NCBI GenBank assembly: GCA_031404455.1
Contig: JANNHP010000135.1
Span: forward strand, 1-38,620
Length of the DNA: 38,620 nt
Direction: 5' to 3'
DNA from: JANNHP01 sp031404455
GTDB lineage: Bacteria; Planctomycetota; JAJSAM01; JAJVHW01
Positions 7,945 to 16,238 of the stretch are shown here, one piece after another (the stretch's first letter is position 1; each line of letters begins with the position of its first letter). Below the pieces are notes generated by a model. It did not search any database and had not been told where the DNA came from. It worked only from the letters and a program-made list of their open reading frames with translations. Made by a program: the position numbers and the translations under genes.

Positions 7945-8892
7945 ATGGAGTCGGTCGGCAGTCCTGTGCTCTGGTCCGGGTTCATCGTCTTCGTGCTCGC
8001 GATGCTCGCGGTGGACCTCGGCATCTTCCACCGCAAGTCGCACGTCGTCGGCCTGCGCGAGGCGGCGACGTGGAGCGCCGTCTGGATCGGCCTCGCGCTC
8101 ACGTTCAACCTGTTCGTCTGGCTGCACTTCGGCGGCGAACGCGGCGTCGAGTTCCTGACGGGCTACCTGATCGAGAAGTCGCTCTCGGTCGACAACATCT
8201 TCGTCTTCGTCGTGATCTTCAGCGCCCTCGGCATCCCGGCGCTCCACCAGCACCGCGTGCTCTTCTGGGGCATCGTCTCGGCGCTGGCGATGCGCGCCGG
8301 GATGATCTTCGCGGGCGCGGCGCTCCTCGCGCGCTTCCACTGGCTGATGTACGTGTTCGGGGCGTTCCTGATCCTGACCGGCGCGAAGCTCTACGCGCAG
8401 CGCGGCAAGGAGATGCACCCCGAGGACGGCTGGGCCATGAAGGTCGCTCGGCGCCTCATCCCGTCCACGCCCCGGCTCGACGGCGACCGGTTCTTCACGC
8501 TCGAGAACGGTCGCCGGCTCGCGACGCCGCTCTTCATGGCGCTCCTGCTCGTCGAGATCACCGACGTGATCTTCGCCGTGGACTCGATCCCCGCGATCTT
8601 CGCGATCACGCGCGACCCGTTCATCGTCTTCACCTCGAACATCTTCGCGATCCTCGGCCTGCGCTCGCTCTTCTTCCTCCTCGCCGGGGTCGTGGACAAG
8701 TTCCGCTACCTGAAGACGGGGCTCGCGGCGGTGCTCGTCTTCGTCGGCGTGAAGATGACGATCGTCGAGTTCTGGAAGATCCCGCCGTTCGTCTCGCTCG
8801 CGGTGATCGTCGGGATCCTCGGCGTGGCGGTCGGCGCGTCGCTGCGGGCGTCGCGGAGCGAAGAGCGGGCGGCCCGTCCCCCGACGGCCTGA
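7945..8892 (+). CDS. TerC/Alx-family integral membrane protein
   Basis: A 315-residue polytopic membrane protein with about eight or nine hydrophobic segments. The two family-defining acidic motifs within membrane segments are clear: EKSLSVDNIFVFVVIF (about residues 76-91) and EITDVIFAVDSIPAIFAIT (about 206-224). TerC/Alx proteins are linked to manganese export, tellurite resistance and alkaline response. No yybP-ykoY riboswitch fits in the 39-base gap upstream. The start has gggag about 10 bases upstream. Length and motifs match the long Alx-type subgroup. Confidence 0.9.
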   Translation: MESVGSPVLWSGFIVFVLAMLAVDLGIFHRKSHVVGLREAATWSAVWIGLALTFNLFVWLHFGGERGVEFLTGYLIEKSLSVDNIFVFVVIFSALGIPALHQHRVLFWGIVSALAMRAGMIFAGAALLARFHWLMYVFGAFLILTGAKLYAQRGKEMHPEDGWAMKVARRLIPSTPRLDGDRFFTLENGRRLATPLFMALLLVEITDVIFAVDSIPAIFAITRDPFIVFTSNIFAILGLRSLFFLLAGVVDKFRYLKTGLAAVLVFVGVKMTIVEFWKIPPFVSLAVIVGILGVAVGASLRASRSEERAARPPTA

Positions 8893-8957
8893 GCCGTGCT
8901 GCGGCACCGCTGCGCGGGGCAGGCGGCAAGACCGCGCGGCGACCGGCACCTCCGCGC

Positions 8958-8963
8958 TACGAT
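8958..8963 (+). promoter_or_regulatory. TACGAT, possible -10 element of a near-leaderless start
   Basis: TACGAT ends nine bases before the ATG at 8973. No Shine-Dalgarno sequence is present and no good -35 is visible. The C-rich spacer resembles those before the starts at 36849, 38247 and 31070. Confidence 0.35.
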
Positions 8964-8972
8964 CCCGCCCGC

Positions 8973-9374
8973 ATGAAGCTCGATCACGTCAACATCGCCA
9001 CGCCCGACGCCGAGGCGACGGCGGCGCTCTTCTCGAAGCTCTTCGGCCTCCCGGTCGTGAGGCGGGTCACCGTCGCCGGCCAGGGCGTGAAGGTCGTGAA
9101 GCTCGACACCGGCAACTCGATCATCGAGTTGACGGAGCCGACGGGCCCCGACACGCCGGTCGGACGGTTCCTCGCGAAGAACCGTCCGGGGCTCCACCAC
9201 CTCTGCTTCGCGGTCGCCGACATCCGCGCGGAGGTCGCGCGGCTCAAAGAGGCCGGCGTGGAGTTCGTCAACGAGGAGCCGAAGATCGGCGCCGCCGGTC
9301 TGCCGATCGTCTTCCTCAATCCGCGGTCGTGCGCGGGCGTGCTCGTCGAACTCGTGGAGAAGAAGGACGCATGA
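8973..9374 (+). CDS. mce: Methylmalonyl-CoA epimerase
   Basis: A 133-residue VOC-superfamily metalloenzyme that interconverts (S)- and (R)-methylmalonyl-CoA, linking propionyl-CoA carboxylase to the mutase. It has the usual length and motifs: LDHVNIATPD at the N terminus with metal-ligand candidate H5, the middle IIELTEPTGPDTPVGRF, GLHHLCFAVADI with H75/H76, and GVLVELVEK with E126 as the likely C-terminal metal ligand. The ATG at 8973 begins exactly at the family start. It is the first gene of a four-gene operon; its stop overlaps the next start (ATGA), indicating translational coupling. The common His before the final strand is Asn here (NPRS). Confidence 0.93.
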   Translation: MKLDHVNIATPDAEATAALFSKLFGLPVVRRVTVAGQGVKVVKLDTGNSIIELTEPTGPDTPVGRFLAKNRPGLHHLCFAVADIRAEVARLKEAGVEFVNEEPKIGAAGLPIVFLNPRSCAGVLVELVEKKDA

Positions 9375-10918
9375 GCGAGCACCCGGCCGAGCGTCTCGAA
9401 TCGATGCGCGCCAAGGCCGCGCTCGGCGGCGGCGCCGACGCGATCGCCAAGCAGCACGAGAAGTCGAAGCTCACCGCGCGCGAACGCGTGGAGCTCTTCC
9501 TCGACGAAGGATCGTTCGTCGAGTCCGGCGCCTTCGTCACGCACCGCTGCGCCGACTTCGGCATGACGGAGAAGAAGGTCCTCGGCGACGGCGTCGTCAC
9601 CGGACACGGCACCGTGGACGGACGGACGGTGTTCGTCTTTTCGCAGGACTTCACGGTGTTCGGCGGGAGCCTCTCGGGCGCCTACGCCGAGAAGATCTGC
9701 CGCCTCATGGACACGGCGATGAAGGTCGGGGCGCCGGTCGTGGGCCTCAACGACTCGGGCGGCGCGCGCATCCAGGAAGGCGTCGTCTCGCTCGGCGGCT
9801 ACGCGGAGATCTTTCTGCGCAACACGCTCGCGTCGGGCGTGGTCCCCCAGCTCTCCGCGATCATGGGCCCGTGCGCGGGCGGCGCCGTGTACTCCCCCGC
9901 CATCACCGACTTCGTCGCCATGGTCGACCGGACGTCGTACATGTTCGTGACGGGTCCGAACGTGGTGAAGACCGTCACGCACGAGAACGTGACGAGCGAG
10001 GCGCTCGGCGGCGCGCACACGCACGCGGCGAAATCCGGCGTCTCGCACTTCACGGCGCCGAGCGACGCCGCCTGCCTCGCACTGCTCCGGCGTCTCCTCT
10101 CGTACTTGCCGTCGAACAACCACGAGGATCCGCCCGTCGCCGCGTGCGACGACCCGGCGGATCGCGCGGACCCGGCGCTCGATTCGCTCGTGCCGCTCGA
10201 CCCCGACAAGCCCTACGACATCCGCGACGTGATCCGTCCCGTCGTGGACCGCGAATCGTTCCTCGAGGTGCACGAGGAGTTCGCGGGGAACATCGTCGTC
10301 GGCTTCGCGCGCCTCGCAGGGCGCCCCGTCGGCGTCGTCGCCAACCAGCCCGCGGTCCTCGCGGGGACGCTCGACATCGACGCTTCGGTGAAAGGCGCGC
10401 GTTTCGTGCGCTTCTGCGACGCGTTCAACATCCCGCTGGTCACGTTCGAGGACGTCCCGGGCTTCCTGCCGGGCACCGAGCAGGAGTGGCGCGGGATCAT
10501 CCGCAACGGCGCGAAACTCCTTTACGCGTACTGCGAGGCGACGGTCCCGAAGCTCACCGTCATCACGCGCAAGGCGTACGGCGGCGCCTACGACGTCATG
10601 TCGTCGAAGCACATCCGCGGCGACGTGAACCTCGCGTGGCCGACTGCGGAGATCGCGGTGATGGGCGCGAAGGGCGCGGTCGAGATCATCTTCAAGAAGG
10701 AGATCGGTGCCGCGGCCGACCCGAAGGCGACCGAGGCGAGGCTCGTGGCCGAGTACCGCGAGAAGTTCGCGAACCCGTACGACGCCGCGAGCTACGGCTA
10801 CGTTGACGACGTGATCCGGCCCGGAGAGACGCGCAGCCGGCTGATCCGCGCGCTGGCGATGCTCTCGACGAAGCGCGACCGCAACCCGCCGAGGAAGCAC
10901 GGAAACATCCCGCTGTGA
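9371..10918 (+). CDS. pccB: Propionyl-CoA carboxylase, beta (carboxyltransferase) subunit
   Basis: A 515-residue carboxyltransferase that moves CO2 from carboxybiotin to the acyl-CoA. It shows the two crotonase-like halves: GGSLSGAYAEKICRLMD and NDSGGARIQEGVVSLGGYAEIF with the GPCAGGAVYSPAITDF oxyanion region in the first, and FEDVPGFLPGTEQEWRGIIRNGAKLL with AYGGAYDVMSSKH in the second. D408 occupies the position that in actinobacterial enzymes distinguishes propionyl- from acetyl-CoA preference (Asp422 in Streptomyces coelicolor PccB), supporting propionyl-CoA as substrate. The epimerase and mutase in the same region agree. The start overlaps the epimerase stop by four bases, and its own stop overlaps the next start. 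Confidence 0.93.
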   Translation: MSEHPAERLESMRAKAALGGGADAIAKQHEKSKLTARERVELFLDEGSFVESGAFVTHRCADFGMTEKKVLGDGVVTGHGTVDGRTVFVFSQDFTVFGGSLSGAYAEKICRLMDTAMKVGAPVVGLNDSGGARIQEGVVSLGGYAEIFLRNTLASGVVPQLSAIMGPCAGGAVYSPAITDFVAMVDRTSYMFVTGPNVVKTVTHENVTSEALGGAHTHAAKSGVSHFTAPSDAACLALLRRLLSYLPSNNHEDPPVAACDDPADRADPALDSLVPLDPDKPYDIRDVIRPVVDRESFLEVHEEFAGNIVVGFARLAGRPVGVVANQPAVLAGTLDIDASVKGARFVRFCDAFNIPLVTFEDVPGFLPGTEQEWRGIIRNGAKLLYAYCEATVPKLTVITRKAYGGAYDVMSSKHIRGDVNLAWPTAEIAVMGAKGAVEIIFKKEIGAAADPKATEARLVAEYREKFANPYDAASYGYVDDVIRPGETRSRLIRALAMLSTKRDRNPPRKHGNIPL

Positions 10919-12429
10919 AGAAAGTGCTCGTCGCCAACCGCGGAGAGATCGCGGTCCGCATCATCCGCGCCTGCCGCGCCGAGGGGCTCGCCACGGTCGC
11001 CGTCTACTCGGACGCCGACCGGCGCGAGCAGCACGTGCGCATGGCCGACGAGGCCGTGGCGCTCGGCGGATCGTCCCCGACCGAGACGTATCTCGCGGTC
11101 GCGAAGCTGATCGCCGCTGCGAAGTCGACCGGCGCGGACGCGGTCCACCCGGGCTACGGCTTCGTGAGCCAGAGCGCGGGCTTCGTCGACGCCTGCGCAG
11201 CGGCCGGACTCGTGTTCGTGGGTCCGCCGAGTGAGCCGATGCGGCTGATGGGCGGGAAGGTCGAGGCGCGGCGCGCGATGCACGCGGCTGGCGTTCCCGT
11301 GGTTCCGGGGACGCTCGATCCCTGCCGCGACGCGGCGCACGCGCGCGAGGTCTGCGACGGCATCGGCTATCCGGTGATGCTCAAGGCGGTCGCCGGCGGC
11401 GGCGGCAAGGGCATCCGGAAGGTGACGCGCAGCGAGGAGGTCGCGGGCGCCTTCGACCGGGCGGCTAGCGAGGCGCTCTCTTCGTTCGGAAACGGCGAGG
11501 TGTACGTCGAGAAGTGCGTCCTCGCCCCCCGGCACATCGAGATCCAGGTGCTGCTCGACACCCACGGCGGCGCGGTGCACCTCGGCGAGCGCGAGTGCTC
11601 GCTGCAGCGTCGGCACCAGAAGATCGTCGAGGAGGCGCCGAGCTCGTGGCTCCCGGGCGCGACCCGCGCGGCGATGGGCGAAGCGGCACTCCGCGCCGCC
11701 CGCGCCGCCGGATACGTCAACGCCGGCACGGTCGAGTTCCTCGTGGACCAGGAGGGGAACTTCTACTTCCTCGAGATGAACACGCGCCTGCAGGTGGAGC
11801 ACACCGTCACCGAGATGGTCCACGGCGTGGACATCGTCCGCGAGCAGCTCCGCATCGCGGCGGGCAGGCCGCTTTCCTTCTCGCAGGCGGACGTCCGCGC
11901 GAACGGCCACGCGATCGAGGTGCGGATCTGCGCGGAGGACCCCGAGCAGGGCTTCTTCCCCTCGGCCGGTCGCATCGAGCACCTCGAGCTGCCGGGCGGC
12001 CCCGGCGTCCGCCTCGACGTCGCCGTCTACGAGGGACAGGAGATCACGCTCTTCTACGACTCGATGATCGGGAAGCTCGTCGTCTGGGGACGCGACCGAG
12101 ACGAGGCGCTCACGCGCACGTGCGAGGCGCTGCGCGAGTTCGTCGTCTCGGGCATCCGCACGACGATCCCGTTCACGCTGCGGCTCCTCGAGCAGGACGC
12201 GGTGCGCGAGGGCCGCTACGACACCGGCTACCTCGATGCGAACCTCGCGCGGATCGTCGGCCACGGGACCGGACGCCACCGGTTCGCCGCGTCGGTGACG
12301 GCGGCGCTGGTGCATCGAGAGAGGGCCCGCAACGCCGCCCGCGCGGCGGCAGCCGTGCGAGGAGGGCAGGGCGGCGTGCCGGCGTGGGTGGCGCTCGGTC
12401 GGCGCTCGGCGATGCGAGGTCTCGAATGA
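10915..12429 (+). CDS. accC: Biotin carboxylase subunit of propionyl-CoA carboxylase
   Basis: A 504-residue ATP-grasp enzyme that carboxylates biotin using ATP and bicarbonate. The start is a GTG overlapping the previous TGA (GTGA), placing KKVLVANRGEIAVRIIRAC at the N terminus. Visible motifs are the HPGYGFVSQ loop, the glycine-rich ATP loop KAVAGGGGKGIRKV, the catalytic LGERECSLQRRHQKIVEE and EMNTRLQVEHTVTE with its Mg/ATP glutamates. Length is slightly above the 450 residues of stand-alone biotin carboxylases because of an Ala/Arg-rich tail. It lacks a biotinyl domain, which is supplied by the next gene. Sequence alone does not separate accC from pccA; the operon context favours propionyl-CoA carboxylation. 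Confidence 0.93.
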   Translation: MKKVLVANRGEIAVRIIRACRAEGLATVAVYSDADRREQHVRMADEAVALGGSSPTETYLAVAKLIAAAKSTGADAVHPGYGFVSQSAGFVDACAAAGLVFVGPPSEPMRLMGGKVEARRAMHAAGVPVVPGTLDPCRDAAHAREVCDGIGYPVMLKAVAGGGGKGIRKVTRSEEVAGAFDRAASEALSSFGNGEVYVEKCVLAPRHIEIQVLLDTHGGAVHLGERECSLQRRHQKIVEEAPSSWLPGATRAAMGEAALRAARAAGYVNAGTVEFLVDQEGNFYFLEMNTRLQVEHTVTEMVHGVDIVREQLRIAAGRPLSFSQADVRANGHAIEVRICAEDPEQGFFPSAGRIEHLELPGGPGVRLDVAVYEGQEITLFYDSMIGKLVVWGRDRDEALTRTCEALREFVVSGIRTTIPFTLRLLEQDAVREGRYDTGYLDANLARIVGHGTGRHRFAASVTAALVHRERARNAARAAAAVRGGQGGVPAWVALGRRSAMRGLE

Positions 12430-12929
12430 AGTACCGCGTGACGGTGGACGGCGAGGAACTGAGCGTCGAACTCGTCGAGCGAGGCGGGCGCACGTTCGTG
12501 GTGCGTGACGGCGTCGAGGTTGCCGCCGAACTGGTCCTCGTCAGGAACGGCGCGTACTCGCTCCTCCTCGGCGTCGAGTCGCTTCCGGTCGTCGCGAGCG
12601 GCACGAACGACGATCTCACGCTGACGCTCGGCTCCGAGACCTGGCGCACTTCCGTCGCGGACGAACGCGAGTCGCTGGCCGCGGCGGCGATGGGCGGCGG
12701 TTCGGCCAAGAGGGGCAGCGGACTCGTGCGGGCCGTGATGCCCGGGATCGTCCGCGAGGTGATGGTCCGCACCGGCGACGCGATCGTCCGAGGGACGCCG
12801 CTGCTGATCCTCGAAGCCATGAAGATGCAGAACGAGGTCCGGGCCGACGCCGACGGCACGGTTGCCGAGATTCACGTCAAGGCCGGCACCGCCGTGGCAA
12901 AAGGCGACCCGCTGGTGACCCTGGGCTGA
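12426..12929 (+). CDS. Biotin carboxyl carrier protein of the carboxylase
   Basis: A 167-residue protein that carries biotin between the carboxylase and carboxyltransferase sites. The C-terminal biotinyl domain (about residues 100-167) begins LVRAVMPGIVREVMV and contains the invariant LEAMKMQNEV, with K133 the lysine to be biotinylated. The first 80 residues are beta-rich and resemble the domain that joins biotin carrier to biotin carboxylase in propionyl-CoA carboxylase alpha subunits. The gene may therefore be the detached C-terminal half of a PccA-type protein. The ATG overlaps the previous stop (ATGA). A hairpin ten bases after the stop closes the operon. Confidence 0.92.
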   Translation: MKYRVTVDGEELSVELVERGGRTFVVRDGVEVAAELVLVRNGAYSLLLGVESLPVVASGTNDDLTLTLGSETWRTSVADERESLAAAAMGGGSAKRGSGLVRAVMPGIVREVMVRTGDAIVRGTPLLILEAMKMQNEVRADADGTVAEIHVKAGTAVAKGDPLVTLG

Positions 12930-12938
12930 ACTGACTCT

Positions 12939-12961
12939 CCGGCGTCCGTCGGCGACGCCGG
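12939..12961 (+). terminator. Hairpin closing the propionyl-CoA carboxylase operon
   Basis: CCGGCGTC (12939-12946) pairs with GACGCCGG (12954-12961) around a 7-base loop, ten bases after the carrier-protein stop and before a convergent gene. The stem is GC-rich without a U-tract. Confidence 0.5.
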
Positions 12962-13000
12962 TGCCTGCGCCGTGCGACGCAGTCTCCGCGCGGCCGGATC

Positions 13001-13492
13001 TCACGCGGTAACGCCGCGGCCGGCCGCACTCTCTCCTCCGTCGCCGGGATCGGTCGCTGCCGGCTCTGCCGAGGGCCATGCCAACGCGACGAGCGCGAGG
13101 AGGATCGCGTCGCGGACGAGCATCGCCGCGAACGTGTTGTGCAGGAACGGCAGCTCGAACGGCAACCCGCACGGGCAGGCGAGGTCGGCATCCCGGCCCC
13201 ACGACGTCGCCGCGCCGAAGAGGACGATTCCCGCTGCGATCATGGCGAGGAGCGCCGCGAGGCCGAGCCGCGGACGGGGTGAGAACGCGATCGCGGCGGC
13301 GAGCGCGACCTCCGAGACGGCCAGCGCCCAGATCGCAGCATCGAGTCCGGTCTGGGAGAGCGGCCCGATCCCGGCCGCACCGAGCAACTCGGCGACGCCC
13401 CGGCGCGTCGTCTCGAACGCGAGGAGTTTCGTCGCGGCCGCCGCGGCGACGATCAGCGCGAGAATCCACCGGGTGATCCGTTCGGGGCTCAT
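13001..13492 (-). CDS. MauE/DoxX-like redox-associated membrane protein
   Basis: About 163 residues with four hydrophobic segments (roughly 8-25, 50-70, 76-96 and 120-140). Between the last two lies CPCGLPFELPFLHNTFAAMLVRDAILL, with C106 and C108 and a following conserved Arg, like MauE proteins, which are thought to support disulfide or redox maturation of exported proteins. The ATG at 13492 is chosen for the upstream GAGGA. The alternative ATG at 13504 would overlap the previous stop as ATGA; either way the gene is coupled to the exported protein upstream. It is the last gene of a four-gene cluster of exported proteins, one of which has seven cysteines. A role in their oxidation or export is inference. 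Confidence 0.7.
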   Translation of the reverse strand: MSPERITRWILALIVAAAAATKLLAFETTRRGVAELLGAAGIGPLSQTGLDAAIWALAVSEVALAAAIAFSPRPRLGLAALLAMIAAGIVLFGAATSWGRDADLACPCGLPFELPFLHNTFAAMLVRDAILLALVALAWPSAEPAATDPGDGGESAAGRGVTA

Positions 13493-13500
13493 GTCGTTCC

Positions 13501-15069
13501 TCATTCCACGGCGAAGTCCAGCTTCACCCTCAGTCCGGCGTCCACGATCACGTTGCGCCACGTGCTCCTGACGCAGTCGCCGGTGGACCTGAGCATCTCG
13601 AAGGCGTCGCTGCGGACCACGCGGACGGCGTAGACGCCCGGCGACAACTCCCCGAACTCGTACGACTCGCCCACCTTCACCGGCTTCATCGCCTCGAACT
13701 GCCCCACGGCACGGACCTCGACGTGGTACGGCTTCGAGTGCGCCTGTCCCGCGACCGTGCCGTAGAGGTCGCCCACGCCCGCGGCCGCGACCGGATGCGC
13801 GACGCGGCGCACGACCTCGGTCTCTTCCGTCTCCGGCACGACGAGGCAGAGCGACGCGTACCTCGGACGTCCGATGATCGCGAACTCGTAGGCGCCCGGC
13901 GCCATGTCCGGGAACACGATGCGCCCGTCGTCCTCAACGCCTCCGAAACGCCCGGGAGTCGTGAAGTTGAGTCCGTCGAACGTCTCCATGTCCCGCGAAC
14001 TGAGGACTCGGCTCGGGGTGAGGACGCTTCTCACGGTCCGCCCGGCGAGGACGACGAACTGCATCGGGACCATCGCGAAAGCCTGCCAAGAGCCGCCGAT
14101 CTCGACCTGGCGAAGGGGCACGGGCGGTCCCGACTCCTCGAAATGGACCCGTTCGCGTTCGACGGTCAGGACGCCACGGCGGCGCATTCCAGCGACATCC
14201 CACGTCGCGCGGTAGGTCCCGATCCTCACGTGCTCCACGCGCGCCTCGTGAACGCGGAACTCGCGACTCCAGTTGCGGGAATCGACGGGCTCGAGCCGTA
14301 TCCGGTCGATCGACGCCCGCGCGAAGTCGGAGCTGAGTTCCGGGATCTCGATCGCGCGAGCCGGAAGCGAGTCGAGCGTCACGAGCGTCATCCAGTCCTT
14401 GGGCTCGACGCGGACCTCCTCTTCGACGAGATCGGGACGAGTGGGCGGCGGAATGACCCGAATACGGGGAGCCCACGTCGAATCGAACGGCACGAAGCCG
14501 AGGACCGACGTCCGCAGCTCCGTGGTGACTCCGTCGCTGAGGATGCGCGCGCCCTCGACGGCCCACTCGTCGGCGTCCACGACCTCGATTCGGTGACGCC
14601 GCGGGGTCGGCGAGGGCGTGCGCACCGGGACGATCACGAACTGCCGGCCGAGCGCGCCCGTGATGCGGACTCGCGCCTCGCCGATCGTCTCCTCCCCTTC
14701 GAATCCGCAGATGGCGCCGCCCGCGACGACCGACACGACGACCTCCGCGCCCGCCTTCAGAGGTCCGAACTGCACGAGGCCGGTCTCGGACGGTTCGATG
14801 TCATAGGCCACCGCGGGTCCGTTCCCCTCGGTGACGCTCACTCGAAATCGAAGTGCGACCGACCCCACCGGCACCTCGCCCATCCCCATCTCGAGGATCG
14901 CGAACTCGTGCGGCGACTGACCCGGGTTCGCAGAGGAGGTCGTGCCGGACGACGTGGTCTCGGCCCCGCCCGATCCGATGACCGGAAGCGACGTGGAGAT
15001 GCGCTCGACGAAGAACGCCGACCCGGCCAATACGGCAGCGAGACCGATGAGCAGCGCGCGTGACTTCAC
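13501..15069 (-). CDS. Membrane-anchored protein with carboxypeptidase-regulatory-like segments, function unknown
   Basis: A 522-residue protein. GTG at 15069 is the chosen start, with AGGGAGG just upstream. An N-terminal hydrophobic segment (about 5-23) acts as a signal anchor and is followed by a Ser/Thr/Gly-rich linker. The rest is predicted beta-rich. Several stretches resemble carboxypeptidase-regulatory or prealbumin-like folds, for example the segment with FPDMAPGAYEFAIIG and the C-terminal FGELSPGVYAVRVV. No catalytic motif is visible. The stop overlaps or abuts the MauE-like gene. It is separated from the upstream secreted-protein gene by a strong 12-bp hairpin. I do not recognise the family beyond these modules. 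Confidence 0.75.
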   Translation of the reverse strand: MKSRALLIGLAAVLAGSAFFVERISTSLPVIGSGGAETTSSGTTSSANPGQSPHEFAILEMGMGEVPVGSVALRFRVSVTEGNGPAVAYDIEPSETGLVQFGPLKAGAEVVVSVVAGGAICGFEGEETIGEARVRITGALGRQFVIVPVRTPSPTPRRHRIEVVDADEWAVEGARILSDGVTTELRTSVLGFVPFDSTWAPRIRVIPPPTRPDLVEEEVRVEPKDWMTLVTLDSLPARAIEIPELSSDFARASIDRIRLEPVDSRNWSREFRVHEARVEHVRIGTYRATWDVAGMRRRGVLTVERERVHFEESGPPVPLRQVEIGGSWQAFAMVPMQFVVLAGRTVRSVLTPSRVLSSRDMETFDGLNFTTPGRFGGVEDDGRIVFPDMAPGAYEFAIIGRPRYASLCLVVPETEETEVVRRVAHPVAAAGVGDLYGTVAGQAHSKPYHVEVRAVGQFEAMKPVKVGESYEFGELSPGVYAVRVVRSDAFEMLRSTGDCVRSTWRNVIVDAGLRVKLDFAVE

Positions 15070-15123
15070 GGTTCCTCCCTTCGACTCCGCGGGCCGTCGG
15101 CTTCCCGGTTCAACCCGCGCGGT

Positions 15124-15153
15124 GCCGGGACGGCCGCGAAGGGCCGTCCCGGC
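15124..15153 (-). terminator. Perfect 12-bp hairpin inside the exported-protein cluster
   Basis: GCCGGGACGGCC (15124-15135) and its exact reverse complement (15142-15153) flank the 6-base loop gcgaag. On the minus strand it starts 38 bases after the stop of the gene at 15192-16223 and lies before the GTG at 15069. It could be a partial terminator or an RNA-stabilising 3' end. No U-tract follows. Confidence 0.5.
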
Positions 15154-15191
15154 GGTGATTGGGCATCCGGCTCGGGCCGCATGCGGACGAC

Positions 15192-16223
15192 TCAGTGCGT
15201 CTTCCAGCCGTCTCCGTCGGACGTGCGCGAGTCGGGGCTCGGCGGCAGCGGCGGATCGTCCACGTCGACGAACTCGGGGCCATTCGCCTCGAAGTCCGTG
15301 CCGAAGTCGGGATTCCACACACCGCGGGTCCACTTGAGGCCCTTCGGGTCCCAGTAGAGCATGCGCCACATGCGGGATTGCACGTGGACGCCCATGCCGA
15401 TCAGCGCGCCGGCCGGACTGCGCGCGTAGAGCTCCTGCTCCACGACCCCGCCGACGAACCCGCCGGCCGACGCGGAAGACTTGGAAACGTCCGGGCTCGC
15501 CGAGCCGCCGGTTCCGCCCCCGTTCGCCTGGACGGTGATGTAGGCGTAGAAGCTCCCCGTGCAGAGAGTCTCCGACCCGGCGCCGACGTTCGTGGTCGGC
15601 CCGCCGAGCAGCGTGTTCGTGTCGCCGGCCGAGTTCGTCGAGGTGGTGATCTCCTGGGCGCCGGTGGTGACTCCGAGGCCGAATCCCGGCCCGGAGCCGC
15701 TGACTCCGACGTTCAGCGAGACGCTGCTTCCGCCCGACGCGGAATTCGTGGCGGTCTTCGAGTCCCGGGCTGCCGGATTCACGTCGCCGGCCACGCAGCC
15801 GGCGTACGAGCACGCGGCGAGCGCGCTCCCGCACGTCGCCTTCCCGGCCTTCGCCCGGATGACTCCGCACACCGTGCCCTTGGCGCTCCACGAGTACGAC
15901 CAGCCGGGGCAGGTCGGCGTGAAGAACCGGGACATGCCGGACGAGGACCTGGAATCGATTGCGCCGGAGTCGAGGCTGAGGAAGCCCTGAGCGGCGCCCG
16001 CGCCCTCGATGATGTACGGCTTCTTCCACTTCAGCTTGGCGGTCGCGCTGCCCTTCGACGCGCTCGCGCCGCCGACCGACTGCGCGAAGACCTCGAGCGT
16101 GGGATCGAAGCACGGGTTGGACGCAGCGGATGCGGTCTCGGCCAGGATGGCCGCCGCCCCGAGGGCGACGGCGGGTGCGACGGACAGCAGGTTGCGGGCC
16201 TTGCGCGAGATGTGGATCTTCAT
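15192..16223 (-). CDS. Secreted protein of unknown function, seven cysteines
   Basis: A 343-residue protein with a clear Sec signal peptide (KARNLLSVAPAVALGAAAILAETASA, cut near residue 33). The ATG is preceded by GGAGG. The mature part is rich in Gly, Ser, Thr and Asn. It has seven cysteines, several in CPGW, CGVI and CSYAGC contexts, and a Gly/Ser-rich middle (about 165-215) that looks like beta structure. It ends in an acidic tail rich in Asp and Pro. No known domain is recognised. It lies 15 bases after a small exported-protein gene and probably shares its transcript. The membrane redox protein at the end of the cluster may serve its cysteines. Confidence 0.75.
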   Translation of the reverse strand: MKIHISRKARNLLSVAPAVALGAAAILAETASAASNPCFDPTLEVFAQSVGGASASKGSATAKLKWKKPYIIEGAGAAQGFLSLDSGAIDSRSSSGMSRFFTPTCPGWSYSWSAKGTVCGVIRAKAGKATCGSALAACSYAGCVAGDVNPAARDSKTATNSASGGSSVSLNVGVSGSGPGFGLGVTTGAQEITTSTNSAGDTNTLLGGPTTNVGAGSETLCTGSFYAYITVQANGGGTGGSASPDVSKSSASAGGFVGGVVEQELYARSPAGALIGMGVHVQSRMWRMLYWDPKGLKWTRGVWNPDFGTDFEANGPEFVDVDDPPLPPSPDSRTSDGDGWKTH

Positions 16224-16238
16224 GGTCTCCTCCGTGGA

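Noticed and set aside
8984..12315. Long minus-strand frames opposite the epimerase-carboxylase operon
   Set aside because: The plus-strand frames carry complete catalytic motifs of four enzymes; the antisense frames have none.
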